Assembly: GCF_002742335.1 (NCBI RefSeq)
Contig: NZ_MDGR01000007.1
Span: 62,001 to 126,000 of the forward strand
Source: Reichenbachiella sp. 5M10
Lineage (GTDB): Bacteria > Bacteroidota > Bacteroidia > Cytophagales > Cyclobacteriaceae
Length of the DNA: 64,000 nt
Direction: 5' to 3'
Within the stretch, counting starts at the first letter, position 1; each line of letters begins with the position of its first letter. Below the pieces are notes generated by a model. That model did no database searches and was not told where the DNA came from. It saw nothing but the letters and a program-made list of their open reading frames with translations. Positions 46,551-54,794 of the stretch are shown here, in pieces. The position numbers and the translations under genes are program-made.

Positions 46551-46982
46551 TTATTCGGTGATTTCCCATTCTTCTATCCCCCCTTTGATGGGCCGAAAGA
46601 GCGGGTGAGTGTTGAGCGGTTGGGTTTTCGACAACTTCTCAAATCGTGCTGGATCACGGGTTTTGAGCTTTTGGAGGAGGTGAGCGGTTTCGTACTGGAC
46701 CTGCCCATCAGTGACGGTCATGCTGCATGGTTGAAAATTCCAATCTATTTTCTCTCGGTTGAAATGGTAACCACGAGCAGTTGCTTCTTCATATACTGTG
46801 GATAGATAGCAGTTGATGGCTTCCAAGGGATTAGGCATACGTTTGAAGCGGTCGAGTTGGGGATGATTTTTGTAGCCCTTTGTTTTGCCGGCAAGGACAT
46901 GCTGAGCGAGTAGGGTTTCTCGCCATAGTGCGACGAGGCCTTTGGTGTCGAGGTGCATAGGGTGTAGGGACCAAATTCTCAT
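46551..46982 (-). CDS. Pyrimidine dimer DNA glycosylase / endonuclease V family
   Basis: A 143-residue protein of the family named after T4 endonuclease V, which nicks DNA at UV-induced pyrimidine dimers. The N-terminus MRIWSLHPMHLDTKGLVALWRETLLAQHVL and the segment GKTKGYKNHPQLDRFK are the conserved core. In many standalone bacterial members the function is inferred only. The start codon lies two bases after the stop of the LacI regulator gene, so the two are co-transcribed, which is an odd pairing of DNA repair with sugar regulation. Confidence 0.85.
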   Translation of the reverse strand: MRIWSLHPMHLDTKGLVALWRETLLAQHVLAGKTKGYKNHPQLDRFKRMPNPLEAINCYLSTVYEEATARGYHFNREKIDWNFQPCSMTVTDGQVQYETAHLLQKLKTRDPARFEKLSKTQPLNTHPLFRPIKGGIEEWEITE

Positions 46983-46984
46983 GT

Positions 46985-48043
46985 TTAGTGGATTCGGGAG
47001 TTGAGGTAGGAGGCGACGTTTTGTTTACTGATGATTTCCAAAGGAAAGAGTTCCTCACGGGGGAGTTCTTTGTGAAACAACAAATGATTGGTCAAGTGGC
47101 TGATTCCAACCTGGGTCATGCGTTTCGGGTTTTGGTTGATTAGGAAGTTGATGACACCTTGCTCTAGATATCTGAGATTGTCGGCGAGCAAGTCATAGCC
47201 TACGAGCTTGATGTCAGTGTGCCCGTGTTTTTCCATGAGCGCAGCGATCAGATTGGTCCCTTGTGAGGTGGAGACAAATACTCCTCCCAAGTCTGGTGCT
47301 TGGAGTATTTGTGAGACAATCTGATTCAGTTCGCTACTGTTGACATGATTGAGGTCATGGCTGGATATGTCGTATGCTGAACCAAGCTGGTCACGGAGAC
47401 CCATTTCTTTGGCCTTGAGGTGGACGGAGTTGTCCACACTTTCGTGAATGTGAAAGACGGCAATCCCTTTTTTGTCGGAGTGGCTTAGGCTGAGCAATTC
47501 TCCACCGACTTTCCCACTCTGATAGAGGTCCTGTCCGATGAAAGACAAAGGTTGAGCTTCTGGTATGTTGGTATTGAAGAGTACATAGGGAGTCTTTTGT
47601 GTCTTGAGCGTTGCAAAAAGATTCAGTGATTCGTGGTGAAAGATAGGCGCGACGATCACTCCATCGGGTTGGCTCGAGAGGACGTTTTGCGCGCAAACCG
47701 CGAAGGATTTGCTGTCGTAGAGGTCAAAGAAATGCGGGGTAATTTCCAATCCATATTGAGACCACTCATCCAGACTATGTGCGACACCCGATTCGGCCAA
47801 AGCCCAATATTCGTCTTGTTGTGGATTGGGGATGAGTAGCGCAAGGTGAACGGCTTTTTTAGAACCGAGCGTACGAGCCAGTAGGTTGGGTTTGTACCCC
47901 GTGGACTGGATGACATCCTCGACTTTTTTGCGTACTTCTTCGGCGACTTTGCCGCGTTTGTGTATCACTCTATCCACAGTCCCTACGGAGACACCAGCCA
48001 TCTCGGCGATGTCTTTTATTCGGATGTTCTTGTTTTCACTCAT
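46985..48043 (-). CDS. LacI-family transcriptional regulator of the chitin locus
   Basis: DNA-binding repressor or activator of about 352 residues. The N-terminal helix-turn-helix and hinge are clear (IRIKDIAEMAGVSVGTVDRV, then NLLARTLGSKKA), followed by a periplasmic-binding-protein-like sugar domain (LALLIPNPQQDEYWALAESG, VIVAPIFHHES). I start at ATG 48043; the alternative ATG 48067 lies inside a good -7 box. It is transcribed away from the SusC-SusD-GH18 genes across a 395-bp gap holding two LacI-type palindromes, so it most likely controls that locus. Its effector may be GlcNAc, chitobiose or a phosphorylated form. Confidence 0.92.
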   Translation of the reverse strand: MSENKNIRIKDIAEMAGVSVGTVDRVIHKRGKVAEEVRKKVEDVIQSTGYKPNLLARTLGSKKAVHLALLIPNPQQDEYWALAESGVAHSLDEWSQYGLEITPHFFDLYDSKSFAVCAQNVLSSQPDGVIVAPIFHHESLNLFATLKTQKTPYVLFNTNIPEAQPLSFIGQDLYQSGKVGGELLSLSHSDKKGIAVFHIHESVDNSVHLKAKEMGLRDQLGSAYDISSHDLNHVNSSELNQIVSQILQAPDLGGVFVSTSQGTNLIAALMEKHGHTDIKLVGYDLLADNLRYLEQGVINFLINQNPKRMTQVGISHLTNHLLFHKELPREELFPLEIISKQNVASYLNSRIH

Positions 48044-48064
48044 GAAGGTTGATTGTTTGAGTTT

Positions 48065-48072
48065 CAAAAATA
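48065..48072 (-). promoter_or_regulatory. -7 box of the lacI-type regulator gene
   Basis: Minus-strand TATTTTTG, a full match to TAnnTTTG, about 22 bp before ATG 48043. It overlaps the alternative ATG at 48067 and so argues for the shorter protein. The -33 position is T-rich but not TTTG. Confidence 0.5.
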
Positions 48073-48161
48073 ATCAAAGCACCACGAATTAAAATTTTTA
48101 GTCCAGCGGATAGCGATTGCCTGCTAAAAGTCAGCTTGACCACTGTGGTTTAAAATAAATA

Positions 48162-48197
48162 TTGTGTGCGCACACAAATTTAGTGTGTGCGCACACA
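48162..48197. promoter_or_regulatory. Twin LacI-type operators
   Basis: TTGTGTGCGCACACAA (48162-48177, perfect 16-bp palindrome) and TGTGTGCGCACACA (48184-48197, perfect 14-bp palindrome). Both have the central CG step typical of LacI-family operators and their centres are exactly 21 bp apart, two helical turns. They lie between the regulator gene and the predicted promoter of the chitin operon. Confidence 0.8.
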
Positions 48198-48214
48198 ATT
48201 AATTATGAAATTGT

Positions 48215-48246
48215 TTTGTTTTTGTTAACCCAATTTCTATCTTGAA
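48215..48246 (+). promoter_or_regulatory. Predicted promoter of the chitin operon
   Basis: TTTG (48215-48218), 20 bp, TATCTTGA (48239-48246): correct spacing for the Bacteroidota promoter with two mismatches in the -7 box. It would give a leader of about 185 nt before SusC. The twin operators end 17 bp upstream of the -33 element. Confidence 0.45.
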
Positions 48247-48333
48247 CTCATCAAGTTGCAAAATGCAAGGATATTAGCCTATCTATAGAGGGAGATTGCA
48301 AGAGGTGAGAGTGTCCATTTTTGGAGGAATAGG

Positions 48334-48411
48334 ATGCTAGAAAAAGAGCTATCGAGGGAGTGCCAGAGGAGTGTATGGAGCAGTATGGTTTTGATTAACG
48401 ACGATTACTAA
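48334..48411 (+). CDS. Possible 25-residue leader peptide
   Basis: A short frame in the leader of the chitin operon: GGAGG at 48323-48327, a 6-nt gap, ATG at 48334, 25 codons and TAA at 48409-48411, 27 bp before the SusC ATG. A good Shine-Dalgarno sequence is uncommon in this phylum, which draws attention to it. No similarity to a known leader peptide is evident and it may be chance. Confidence 0.25.
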   Translation: MLEKELSRECQRSVWSSMVLINDDY

Positions 48412-48438
48412 TTACTCACTTATACAAACTATTCTTTT

Positions 48439-51400
48439 ATGATTAAACATTACAAAACACGAGTAAGGGCTTTGCTTGGGGTGAAGTTCGGCTCTGGACA
48501 GGACGAGGAGCCTGGATTGATGCCTTCACGAGGGGTGTCAGTTAGGCGCGGATGGCACAAAGGTGTGCTCACGCTCTGGATAGTACTGATGGGGGTTGCC
48601 AGCCAAGTGCAGGCACAGGTAGCCATATCAGGAAAGGTACAGGATCAGGTAGATGGATCTCCACTACCTGGTGTCACGGTCTTGATGGAAGGAAAATCAG
48701 GAGGGACTGTGACCGATTTTGATGGAAACTTTAAGTTGGAAGCGGAAAAAGGAGATGTACTCATCTTTTCTTTCATTGGTTATTTGAGTCAGAGTGTCAC
48801 TGTAGGCAGTCAGACGGTGATCGATGTGAGTTTGGAGCAGGATTCCAAACAGCTCGACGAAGTAGTGGTGACTGCACTTGGTATAGAGAGAGAAACCAAG
48901 TCTTTGGGCTACTCTGTGAGTCAAGTCGATGGAGAAAATCTCTCAATGGCCAAGGAGGTCAATGTGGTCAATTCCCTTTCGGGAAAAGTCGCAGGTGTAG
49001 ATGTCAATCTTTCGACCGCCGGACCGACGGGATCATCGAGTGTGACGATTCGAGGAAAGGCTTCTTTGGGAGGATCAAATGAACCGTTGTATGTAATAGA
49101 CGGTGTACCTATGGACAATCGCTCGCAAAGTGAAGGGGCCGGACAATGGGGAGGATATGATTTGGGCGATGGTGTGTCTAGCTTGAACTCTGACGATATC
49201 GAGTCTGTATCCGTACTGAAGGGACCATCTGCAGCAGCACTGTATGGATCGAGAGCTTCCAATGGCGTCATCTTGATCACGACCAAACAGGGAAGAAAAA
49301 GAAACGGTATCGGCGTAGAGTTTACCAGCAACGCGACGTTCGAAAAAGTCAGTGCCAAGTTTGATGACTACCAGACTGTATACGGACAAGGTCGGGACGG
49401 GCAGATACCAGATGAGGACGATGCGCAAAACACGTCTCAGTCTGCTTGGGGGGCTAAAATGGACCCTAATTTGATGATTCCGATATACAACGGGCAGTTG
49501 AAACCATATGGGGTAGTAGAGGACAATATTTTGGATTTTTTTAGGACGGGTTCTACCTTTACCAATACAGTCGCACTGACGGGAGGCAATGAAATCGCTA
49601 ACATGCGTGTGTCGGTTTCGGACATGAGAAACAACGACATTATCCCTGGATCTGAGATGTCTCGAAACACGTTTTTGATCAACGGGTCGCTCAAATTGGC
49701 GGATCGTCTGACCATAACGAGTAAGGTCAACTATATACGCGAATCAGCGACTAATCGCCCAGCATTGTCCGACAACCCAAACAACGTAGGACTATCCCTC
49801 ATCGGTCTAGCACCTAGCTTTGATCAAAAATGGCTGTCAGAAGATTACAAAGATGATGAGGGCAGGTATGTCGACTGGAATGGCGGCAATATCTACCGGA
49901 TCAACCCATACTGGTCGACACGCGAGATATCAAATGAGTCTTCGAGAGATCGTATCATTGGATACTTGCAAGTGGATTACAAATTGACCGATTGGTTGAA
50001 TTTGAATTTGCGTGGAGGTACTGATTTTTATCAGTCTAGATTCACCAATTTCTCACCTGTTAGCACGCCTACATTGGAAACAGGTAGTTTGACTGAGCAG
50101 AGTAGGTTTAATCGCGAGGACAACTACCAAGCGATGCTCGAAGTGCACAAGGATTTCAACGGTGGATTTTCTCTGTCATCTTATGTCGGGGGCAATATCA
50201 TGACGTACAACGTAGAATCCTTCACTCAATCGGGTACTGGAATCATCCTTGAGGATGTTCAGACTATTCAGAATTTCCTGCAGGTCAACAACGGCTATTC
50301 GAATATCCGAAAGCAAATCAACTCACTCTTTGGAGCGGTACAGTTAGGGTACAAGGGTACCTATTTTTTGGATGCGACGCTTCGAAACGACTGGTCCTCT
50401 GCCTTGGATCCTGATTACAATTCATACCTCTACCCATCCGTCTCGGGGAGTTTTGTGTTTTCTAATTTGCTAGAGGGGAGCAAGTTCCTGTCTTTTGGCA
50501 AGTTGAGAGCTTCGTACGCGGAGGTCGGTGGAGATACAGAACCGTATCGTTTGAGTCAAAACTATGGAGTAAAAGACTTTTCGTTGCTAGGCAAACCACT
50601 CGGAGAGCTGTCAGGAGTAGAATTGGCTAAGGTGGATTTGAAGCCGACACGGACCTATTCGTACGAAGTAGGGGCAGACATTCGTTTTTTTCAAGATAGA
50701 TTGAGGTTGGACGCAGCGTACTACTATCAGTTGACAAGGGATCAGATTTTGACACTCAACATCCCCGCAACGAGTGGGTACGACATAGCAGTCATCAATG
50801 CGGGAGAGATTCTCAACCAAGGAGTCGAAATCCAAATGGCTGCCACACCGATTCAGGTAGGCGATTTCCAGTGGAATGTGACGGTGAACTTTGCGAAGAA
50901 TGTCAATTCTATCCCTGTGCTACACCCTGAGTCAGACACGTATTTGCTATCCAATGCAAGGTGGGCCAATGCGGCGATCGTGGCGACCGAAGGAGGCAAG
51001 TATGGAGACATCGTAGGCAAGAAATGGTTAAGAGATCCTGACGGAAATATCGTACACAATGCCGCAGGACTACCGGTACTCGATGATGAGGCAGGACAGC
51101 AGGTTTTGGGCAACGGTCAGTACGAATTCACTACGGGTATTATCAATGATTTCTCCTACAAAGGATTCACTCTACGTGCTTTGATAGATTACAAGTCCGG
51201 GGCTGATGTGTACTCGATGAGTAGTGGTTTGGCATATGCCAATGGTACGTCTAAACATACGCTCGAAGGGAGAGACGAATGGTATGATTCGGAAGAGGCT
51301 CGGCTCGCTGCTGGAGTGACAGATATCGCAGCTTGGACGCCTACGGGAGGATATGTCGGCGAGGGTGTCAAAAACACAGGAACTACTGACAACCCTGTAT

Positions 51401-51723
51401 ATGAGACCAATGATATTCCTACCAACCCCCAAAATTACTGGGGGAGTTTGTATACTCAATCACCGGAGTTGTTCATCTATGACGCATCCTATGTCAAGTT
51501 GAGAGAATTGGTGATTCGCTATGATTTTCCTAAAAAGTGGTTGGGCAATGTCTTGACGGCAGGATCGATCTCTTTCGTAGGTCGAAACCTCTGGCTGATC
51601 TACAGCAATGTGCCCAATGTAGACCCTGAATCAGGCTATAACAACAGCAACGGCCAAGGGTTTGAATATGGGTCGATTCCTTCCAGACGAAGCTATGGTG
51701 TCAACCTAAGCTTGAAGTTTTAA
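48439..51723 (+). CDS. SusC-like TonB-dependent transporter (chitin locus)
   Basis: Outer-membrane oligosaccharide importer of 1094 residues. A long N-terminal stretch precedes the signal core (TLWIVLMGVASQVQAQ). Then a carboxypeptidase-like domain (AISGKVQDQVDGSPLPGVTV), the SusC junction QLDEVVVTALGIERETKSLG, plug motif SSVTIRGKASLGGSNEPLYV and a beta-barrel ending in SRRSYGVNLSLKF. ATG 48520 is an alternative start that would shorten the n-region. It is followed 19 bp later by its SusD. The downstream GH18 and GH20 enzymes suggest chito-oligosaccharides as cargo. Confidence 0.92.
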   Translation: MIKHYKTRVRALLGVKFGSGQDEEPGLMPSRGVSVRRGWHKGVLTLWIVLMGVASQVQAQVAISGKVQDQVDGSPLPGVTVLMEGKSGGTVTDFDGNFKLEAEKGDVLIFSFIGYLSQSVTVGSQTVIDVSLEQDSKQLDEVVVTALGIERETKSLGYSVSQVDGENLSMAKEVNVVNSLSGKVAGVDVNLSTAGPTGSSSVTIRGKASLGGSNEPLYVIDGVPMDNRSQSEGAGQWGGYDLGDGVSSLNSDDIESVSVLKGPSAAALYGSRASNGVILITTKQGRKRNGIGVEFTSNATFEKVSAKFDDYQTVYGQGRDGQIPDEDDAQNTSQSAWGAKMDPNLMIPIYNGQLKPYGVVEDNILDFFRTGSTFTNTVALTGGNEIANMRVSVSDMRNNDIIPGSEMSRNTFLINGSLKLADRLTITSKVNYIRESATNRPALSDNPNNVGLSLIGLAPSFDQKWLSEDYKDDEGRYVDWNGGNIYRINPYWSTREISNESSRDRIIGYLQVDYKLTDWLNLNLRGGTDFYQSRFTNFSPVSTPTLETGSLTEQSRFNREDNYQAMLEVHKDFNGGFSLSSYVGGNIMTYNVESFTQSGTGIILEDVQTIQNFLQVNNGYSNIRKQINSLFGAVQLGYKGTYFLDATLRNDWSSALDPDYNSYLYPSVSGSFVFSNLLEGSKFLSFGKLRASYAEVGGDTEPYRLSQNYGVKDFSLLGKPLGELSGVELAKVDLKPTRTYSYEVGADIRFFQDRLRLDAAYYYQLTRDQILTLNIPATSGYDIAVINAGEILNQGVEIQMAATPIQVGDFQWNVTVNFAKNVNSIPVLHPESDTYLLSNARWANAAIVATEGGKYGDIVGKKWLRDPDGNIVHNAAGLPVLDDEAGQQVLGNGQYEFTTGIINDFSYKGFTLRALIDYKSGADVYSMSSGLAYANGTSKHTLEGRDEWYDSEEARLAAGVTDIAAWTPTGGYVGEGVKNTGTTDNPVYETNDIPTNPQNYWGSLYTQSPELFIYDASYVKLRELVIRYDFPKKWLGNVLTAGSISFVGRNLWLIYSNVPNVDPESGYNNSNGQGFEYGSIPSRRSYGVNLSLKF

Positions 51724-51742
51724 TCACTAAATAAGAAACCAG

Positions 51743-53341
51743 ATGAAGACTTTCATAAAGAACAACATATATATCATCGCGCTGATTATGACGGTAGGTT
51801 TTGCTGCCTGTGATGATTTTGAGGAGATGAATCAGAATCCTACCACGTCGACGGACATGGACCCTAACCTCATGCTGCCGACGATACAGATGCAGCTATC
51901 TGGGGAGCGCTACGAGACATGGAGAAACAGTTTCATCTATGCCTCAGATTGGATGCAACTATGGACAGGCGAGTACGCGACGGTGGAGATTGGCGGAAAA
52001 GGTCAAAAGAACGATACCTACATGAGTGCTCTTTGGGATAGAGAGTATTCGCGCGAAGTACGAAACATCACGGACATGGTGGAGCGAACCAAAGACAGTC
52101 CAGAACAAGTCAATATCAACGCGGTCTCACGGATCATGAGGGTGTTGATCTTTCATCGATTGACAGATTTGTATGGAGATTTACCCTATTTCACAGCGGG
52201 TAAAGGATATTTCGAGGGGGTGCTTAAGCCGACTTACGATACCCAAGAGGATATTTACAATGATTTTTTTGCGGAGTTGGAGTTGGCTACTACCGCTTTG
52301 GACCCTAGTGCAGATCAGGTGACCCAAGACTTTTACTTTGAGGGCAACATTGCACAATGGAAAAAGTTTGGGAATTCGCTGCGATTAAAATTAGCCATGA
52401 GACTGGTCAAAGTGAATGCCGCCAAAGCACAGAGCGAGGCTGAGGCTGCCATCGCTGGAGGAGTCATGGAAAGCAATGCCGACATGGCGATCATGTATCA
52501 CAACAATGCACCATTCAACGGCGGAGGTATGGGGGGCAATGGTACTTCGTACACCTTCATGTCTGCATCGCCTGATGTGAGTAGTTTCAGAATCTGTACG
52601 ACACTCGCTGAGCAGCTGGAGTCTACAGGTGACCCTCGCATTACTCTCATGGCTGGTAGCTACCTGGACAACAAAGACCGTACGGATGTGAGCCAAGAGG
52701 TATACGACGAGATTGGTAGCTATACAGACTTATCAGTATTGCCGAGCAATTTTATCTGGCAAGCGGCGGGCGGTACGATAGAGGTAGATATAGATGGGGC
52801 ACCCACTGAGGTGACAGGCCCGTTGCAATTGCTACAGCCTGCAAAAGCACTGACAGCTATCGATGCGCCTTTCATCATGATGAGTTATGCTGAGGTCAAA
52901 CTGTTGATGGCGGAGGCGGCCTTTAGAGGGTGGTCTGCTGGTGGTGATGCTGCGACGCATTATGCGGAAGCACTCGCAGCAGGGGTGATGCAGTACGATG
53001 CGTATGGTATCGAACTGCCGGATCAAGGCACGATCGATGCATTCGTAGCGGCCAATCCTTTGGGCGCAGGTACAGAGCTCGAGGATATCAATACGCAGCT
53101 TTGGGTCAACTTTGCTTTCAACCCCATGGAGGCGTATAGCAACTGGAGGAGATCAGGCTTCCCTGCACTCGCGTATCCAAACGTCGACCCAGGGATCAAC
53201 CAGACCAACGGGACGATTCCTCGCAGGATGCAGTATCCGATCAACGAGTACTTGCTCAATGAAGCCAATTTGCTAGAAGCGGTAGATCGCCTCGATGGTG
53301 GAGACGATTGGACCTCACGTGTATGGTGGGATGTCCAGTAG
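51743..53341 (+). CDS. SusD-like lipoprotein (chitin locus)
   Basis: Surface lipoprotein partner of SusC. Signal ending in MTVGFAACDDFEEMNQNP, typical of the SusD-like group that begins with an F-x-x-M-N-x-N-P motif (SusD-like_2 type). Residues around 130-150 (SRIMRVLIFHRLTDLYGDLPY) form the conserved helix pair. Near the C-terminus, WVNFAFNPMEAYSNWRRSGFP is also typical. 532 residues. Located between SusC and the GH18-like lipoprotein in one operon. Confidence 0.9.
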   Translation: MKTFIKNNIYIIALIMTVGFAACDDFEEMNQNPTTSTDMDPNLMLPTIQMQLSGERYETWRNSFIYASDWMQLWTGEYATVEIGGKGQKNDTYMSALWDREYSREVRNITDMVERTKDSPEQVNINAVSRIMRVLIFHRLTDLYGDLPYFTAGKGYFEGVLKPTYDTQEDIYNDFFAELELATTALDPSADQVTQDFYFEGNIAQWKKFGNSLRLKLAMRLVKVNAAKAQSEAEAAIAGGVMESNADMAIMYHNNAPFNGGGMGGNGTSYTFMSASPDVSSFRICTTLAEQLESTGDPRITLMAGSYLDNKDRTDVSQEVYDEIGSYTDLSVLPSNFIWQAAGGTIEVDIDGAPTEVTGPLQLLQPAKALTAIDAPFIMMSYAEVKLLMAEAAFRGWSAGGDAATHYAEALAAGVMQYDAYGIELPDQGTIDAFVAANPLGAGTELEDINTQLWVNFAFNPMEAYSNWRRSGFPALAYPNVDPGINQTNGTIPRRMQYPINEYLLNEANLLEAVDRLDGGDDWTSRVWWDVQ

Positions 53342-53375
53342 TCCGGTGCTTATGTCAACTAAAAAATTGAACCAA

Positions 53376-54734
53376 ATGAAAAATTATAGATTTATAAAGG
53401 AAGCATTTCTACTGATGGTCATCGTCTCGATGTTCGTCAGTTGTGCGGAGGAAGTAGAGAACCCGAGCTTTGATTCGGACGAATTGCCGAGGATATTTGG
53501 CTGGGAGCAGCTCTACGGTACCAATATCGAAGACTCACTAAAGATCGCCGTGCAGGTATCTCCGAGCGATGGGGTGACCTACAGCTGGACACTCGATGGA
53601 GTAGAGGTTTCTACTGAGCCTACTTTTGAGTATCTCTTTGATGATCCCAAAACCTACGAAGTGCATCTAGCTATCGAGCGAAATGGTGTGCCCAATACCC
53701 GGACAGCTACTGTCGAAGTGAACCAGCCTTTTGTCCCGAAGGACTATGCCAAAATGATGGTTGGCTTCCTCACGAGTGCTGGGTCGATTTCGGATGTTGA
53801 TTTCAGTAGCTTGACGCACTTGGTGATCTCATCTGCCGTGGTGGATGAAGTGGCATTTCCTGAGACCATCGTGGATACGACATTCGCAGATGCGATGAAT
53901 ATCCCACAGATCGTGCAGTCTGCGCACAATGCAGGTGTGTATGTCATGCTGGACGTGACGGATGATATGGCAGCCATCACTGGTGGAGGTCTGTATGGAG
54001 ATGTGACCTTCTTTGACGCGGTAGCAGACGCAGACAAGCGTGCTAAGGTCTTGGAAACGATCATGAAGTTTGCGGTGGACAATCAGCTGGATGGAGTTAA
54101 TTTCTATCTTAACGATACTTGGGGAGGGCCAGGTAGTTTGGATGCTGCTGCGATTGGTGCATTCTATGCAGCGGTACCGGATTATTTGCCCGAAGGGCCA
54201 GGGCCTGACGGAGAGTTCTTTTATTCCGTGTCTGTACCGGGCGGTTGGACGACTAGTTTGTTGAGTCCATTGGCGGCAGTAGAGCGCATCGATTGGGTGA
54301 ATATACAACCTTATCGATATGAAGATTTGTCTCCGACATCACACTCGCCAGGTTGGGCTTTTACCAGTCTAGCGGATACTTGGATAGGTTTGGGGGTTCC
54401 CGCAGAGAAGATTGTAGGCGGGTTTCCAGCTTTCGGACTGAAGTACGACATGCCTACAGACGGCACGGTCGTCGGCTGGGGCAACTTGTGGATGTTTGCC
54501 ACTTACCATACTTACAAAGAGATTTTATCGATGGATGCGGAAGCGTATAGTAAAAACATGCTCAGCGTAGACGATGGTTTATTCTACGATGGACACCCAG
54601 CGGTGACCGAAAAGGCCAACGCAGTACTCTCTCAAGGGTATGGAGGGATGATGATGTGGAGCATCGAGAGCGACACCAAAGACCCTGAAACCTCCTTGTT
54701 GAAAGCAGCATATTCAGCATTAGGTAATAATTAG
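53376..54734 (+). CDS. Catalytically dead GH18-like surface glycan-binding lipoprotein
   Basis: Lipoprotein (VIVSMFVSCAEE) of about 452 residues: a PKD/Ig-like domain (to about 125, VQVSPSDGVTYSWTLDGVEV) followed by a GH18-type barrel (AKMMVGFLTSAGSISDVDFSSLTHLVISSAVVDE). At the catalytic strand DxxDxDxE is replaced: Asp239 is kept but Asn242, Tyr244 and Asn246 stand where Asp, Asp and the acid Glu belong (LDGVNFYLND). It is therefore very unlikely to hydrolyse chitin and probably binds it. I start at ATG 53376 because the longer frame overlaps SusD. It precedes an active GH18 and follows SusD, the usual place for a surface glycan-binding protein. Confidence 0.85.
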   Translation: MKNYRFIKEAFLLMVIVSMFVSCAEEVENPSFDSDELPRIFGWEQLYGTNIEDSLKIAVQVSPSDGVTYSWTLDGVEVSTEPTFEYLFDDPKTYEVHLAIERNGVPNTRTATVEVNQPFVPKDYAKMMVGFLTSAGSISDVDFSSLTHLVISSAVVDEVAFPETIVDTTFADAMNIPQIVQSAHNAGVYVMLDVTDDMAAITGGGLYGDVTFFDAVADADKRAKVLETIMKFAVDNQLDGVNFYLNDTWGGPGSLDAAAIGAFYAAVPDYLPEGPGPDGEFFYSVSVPGGWTTSLLSPLAAVERIDWVNIQPYRYEDLSPTSHSPGWAFTSLADTWIGLGVPAEKIVGGFPAFGLKYDMPTDGTVVGWGNLWMFATYHTYKEILSMDAEAYSKNMLSVDDGLFYDGHPAVTEKANAVLSQGYGGMMMWSIESDTKDPETSLLKAAYSALGNN

Positions 54735-54750
54735 CGTTAAGTTTAAAAGT

Positions 54751-54790
54751 AACTGGCCTCCGATGGAGAAACGGGGGCTAGTTTTTCTTA
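54751..54790 (+). terminator. Attenuator-like terminator before the chitinase gene
   Basis: AACTGGCCTCCG (54751-54762) pairs with CGGGGGCTAGTT (54772-54783), fully if two G-U pairs are allowed, followed by a T run. It ends only a few bases before the chitinase ATG at 54795, so it could reduce read-through into chitinase, GH20 and kinase genes. Confidence 0.55.
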
Positions 54791-54794
54791 TTGG

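Noticed and set aside
46467-46805. A + strand open frame of 112 residues
   Set aside because: Mostly antisense to the pyrimidine-dimer glycosylase, and the part in the intergenic gap has no support.
48162-48197. Insertion-sequence ends or attachment site
   Set aside because: The GTGTGCGCACAC palindromes have no transposase or integrase nearby and no target duplication; the divergent LacI gene explains them better.
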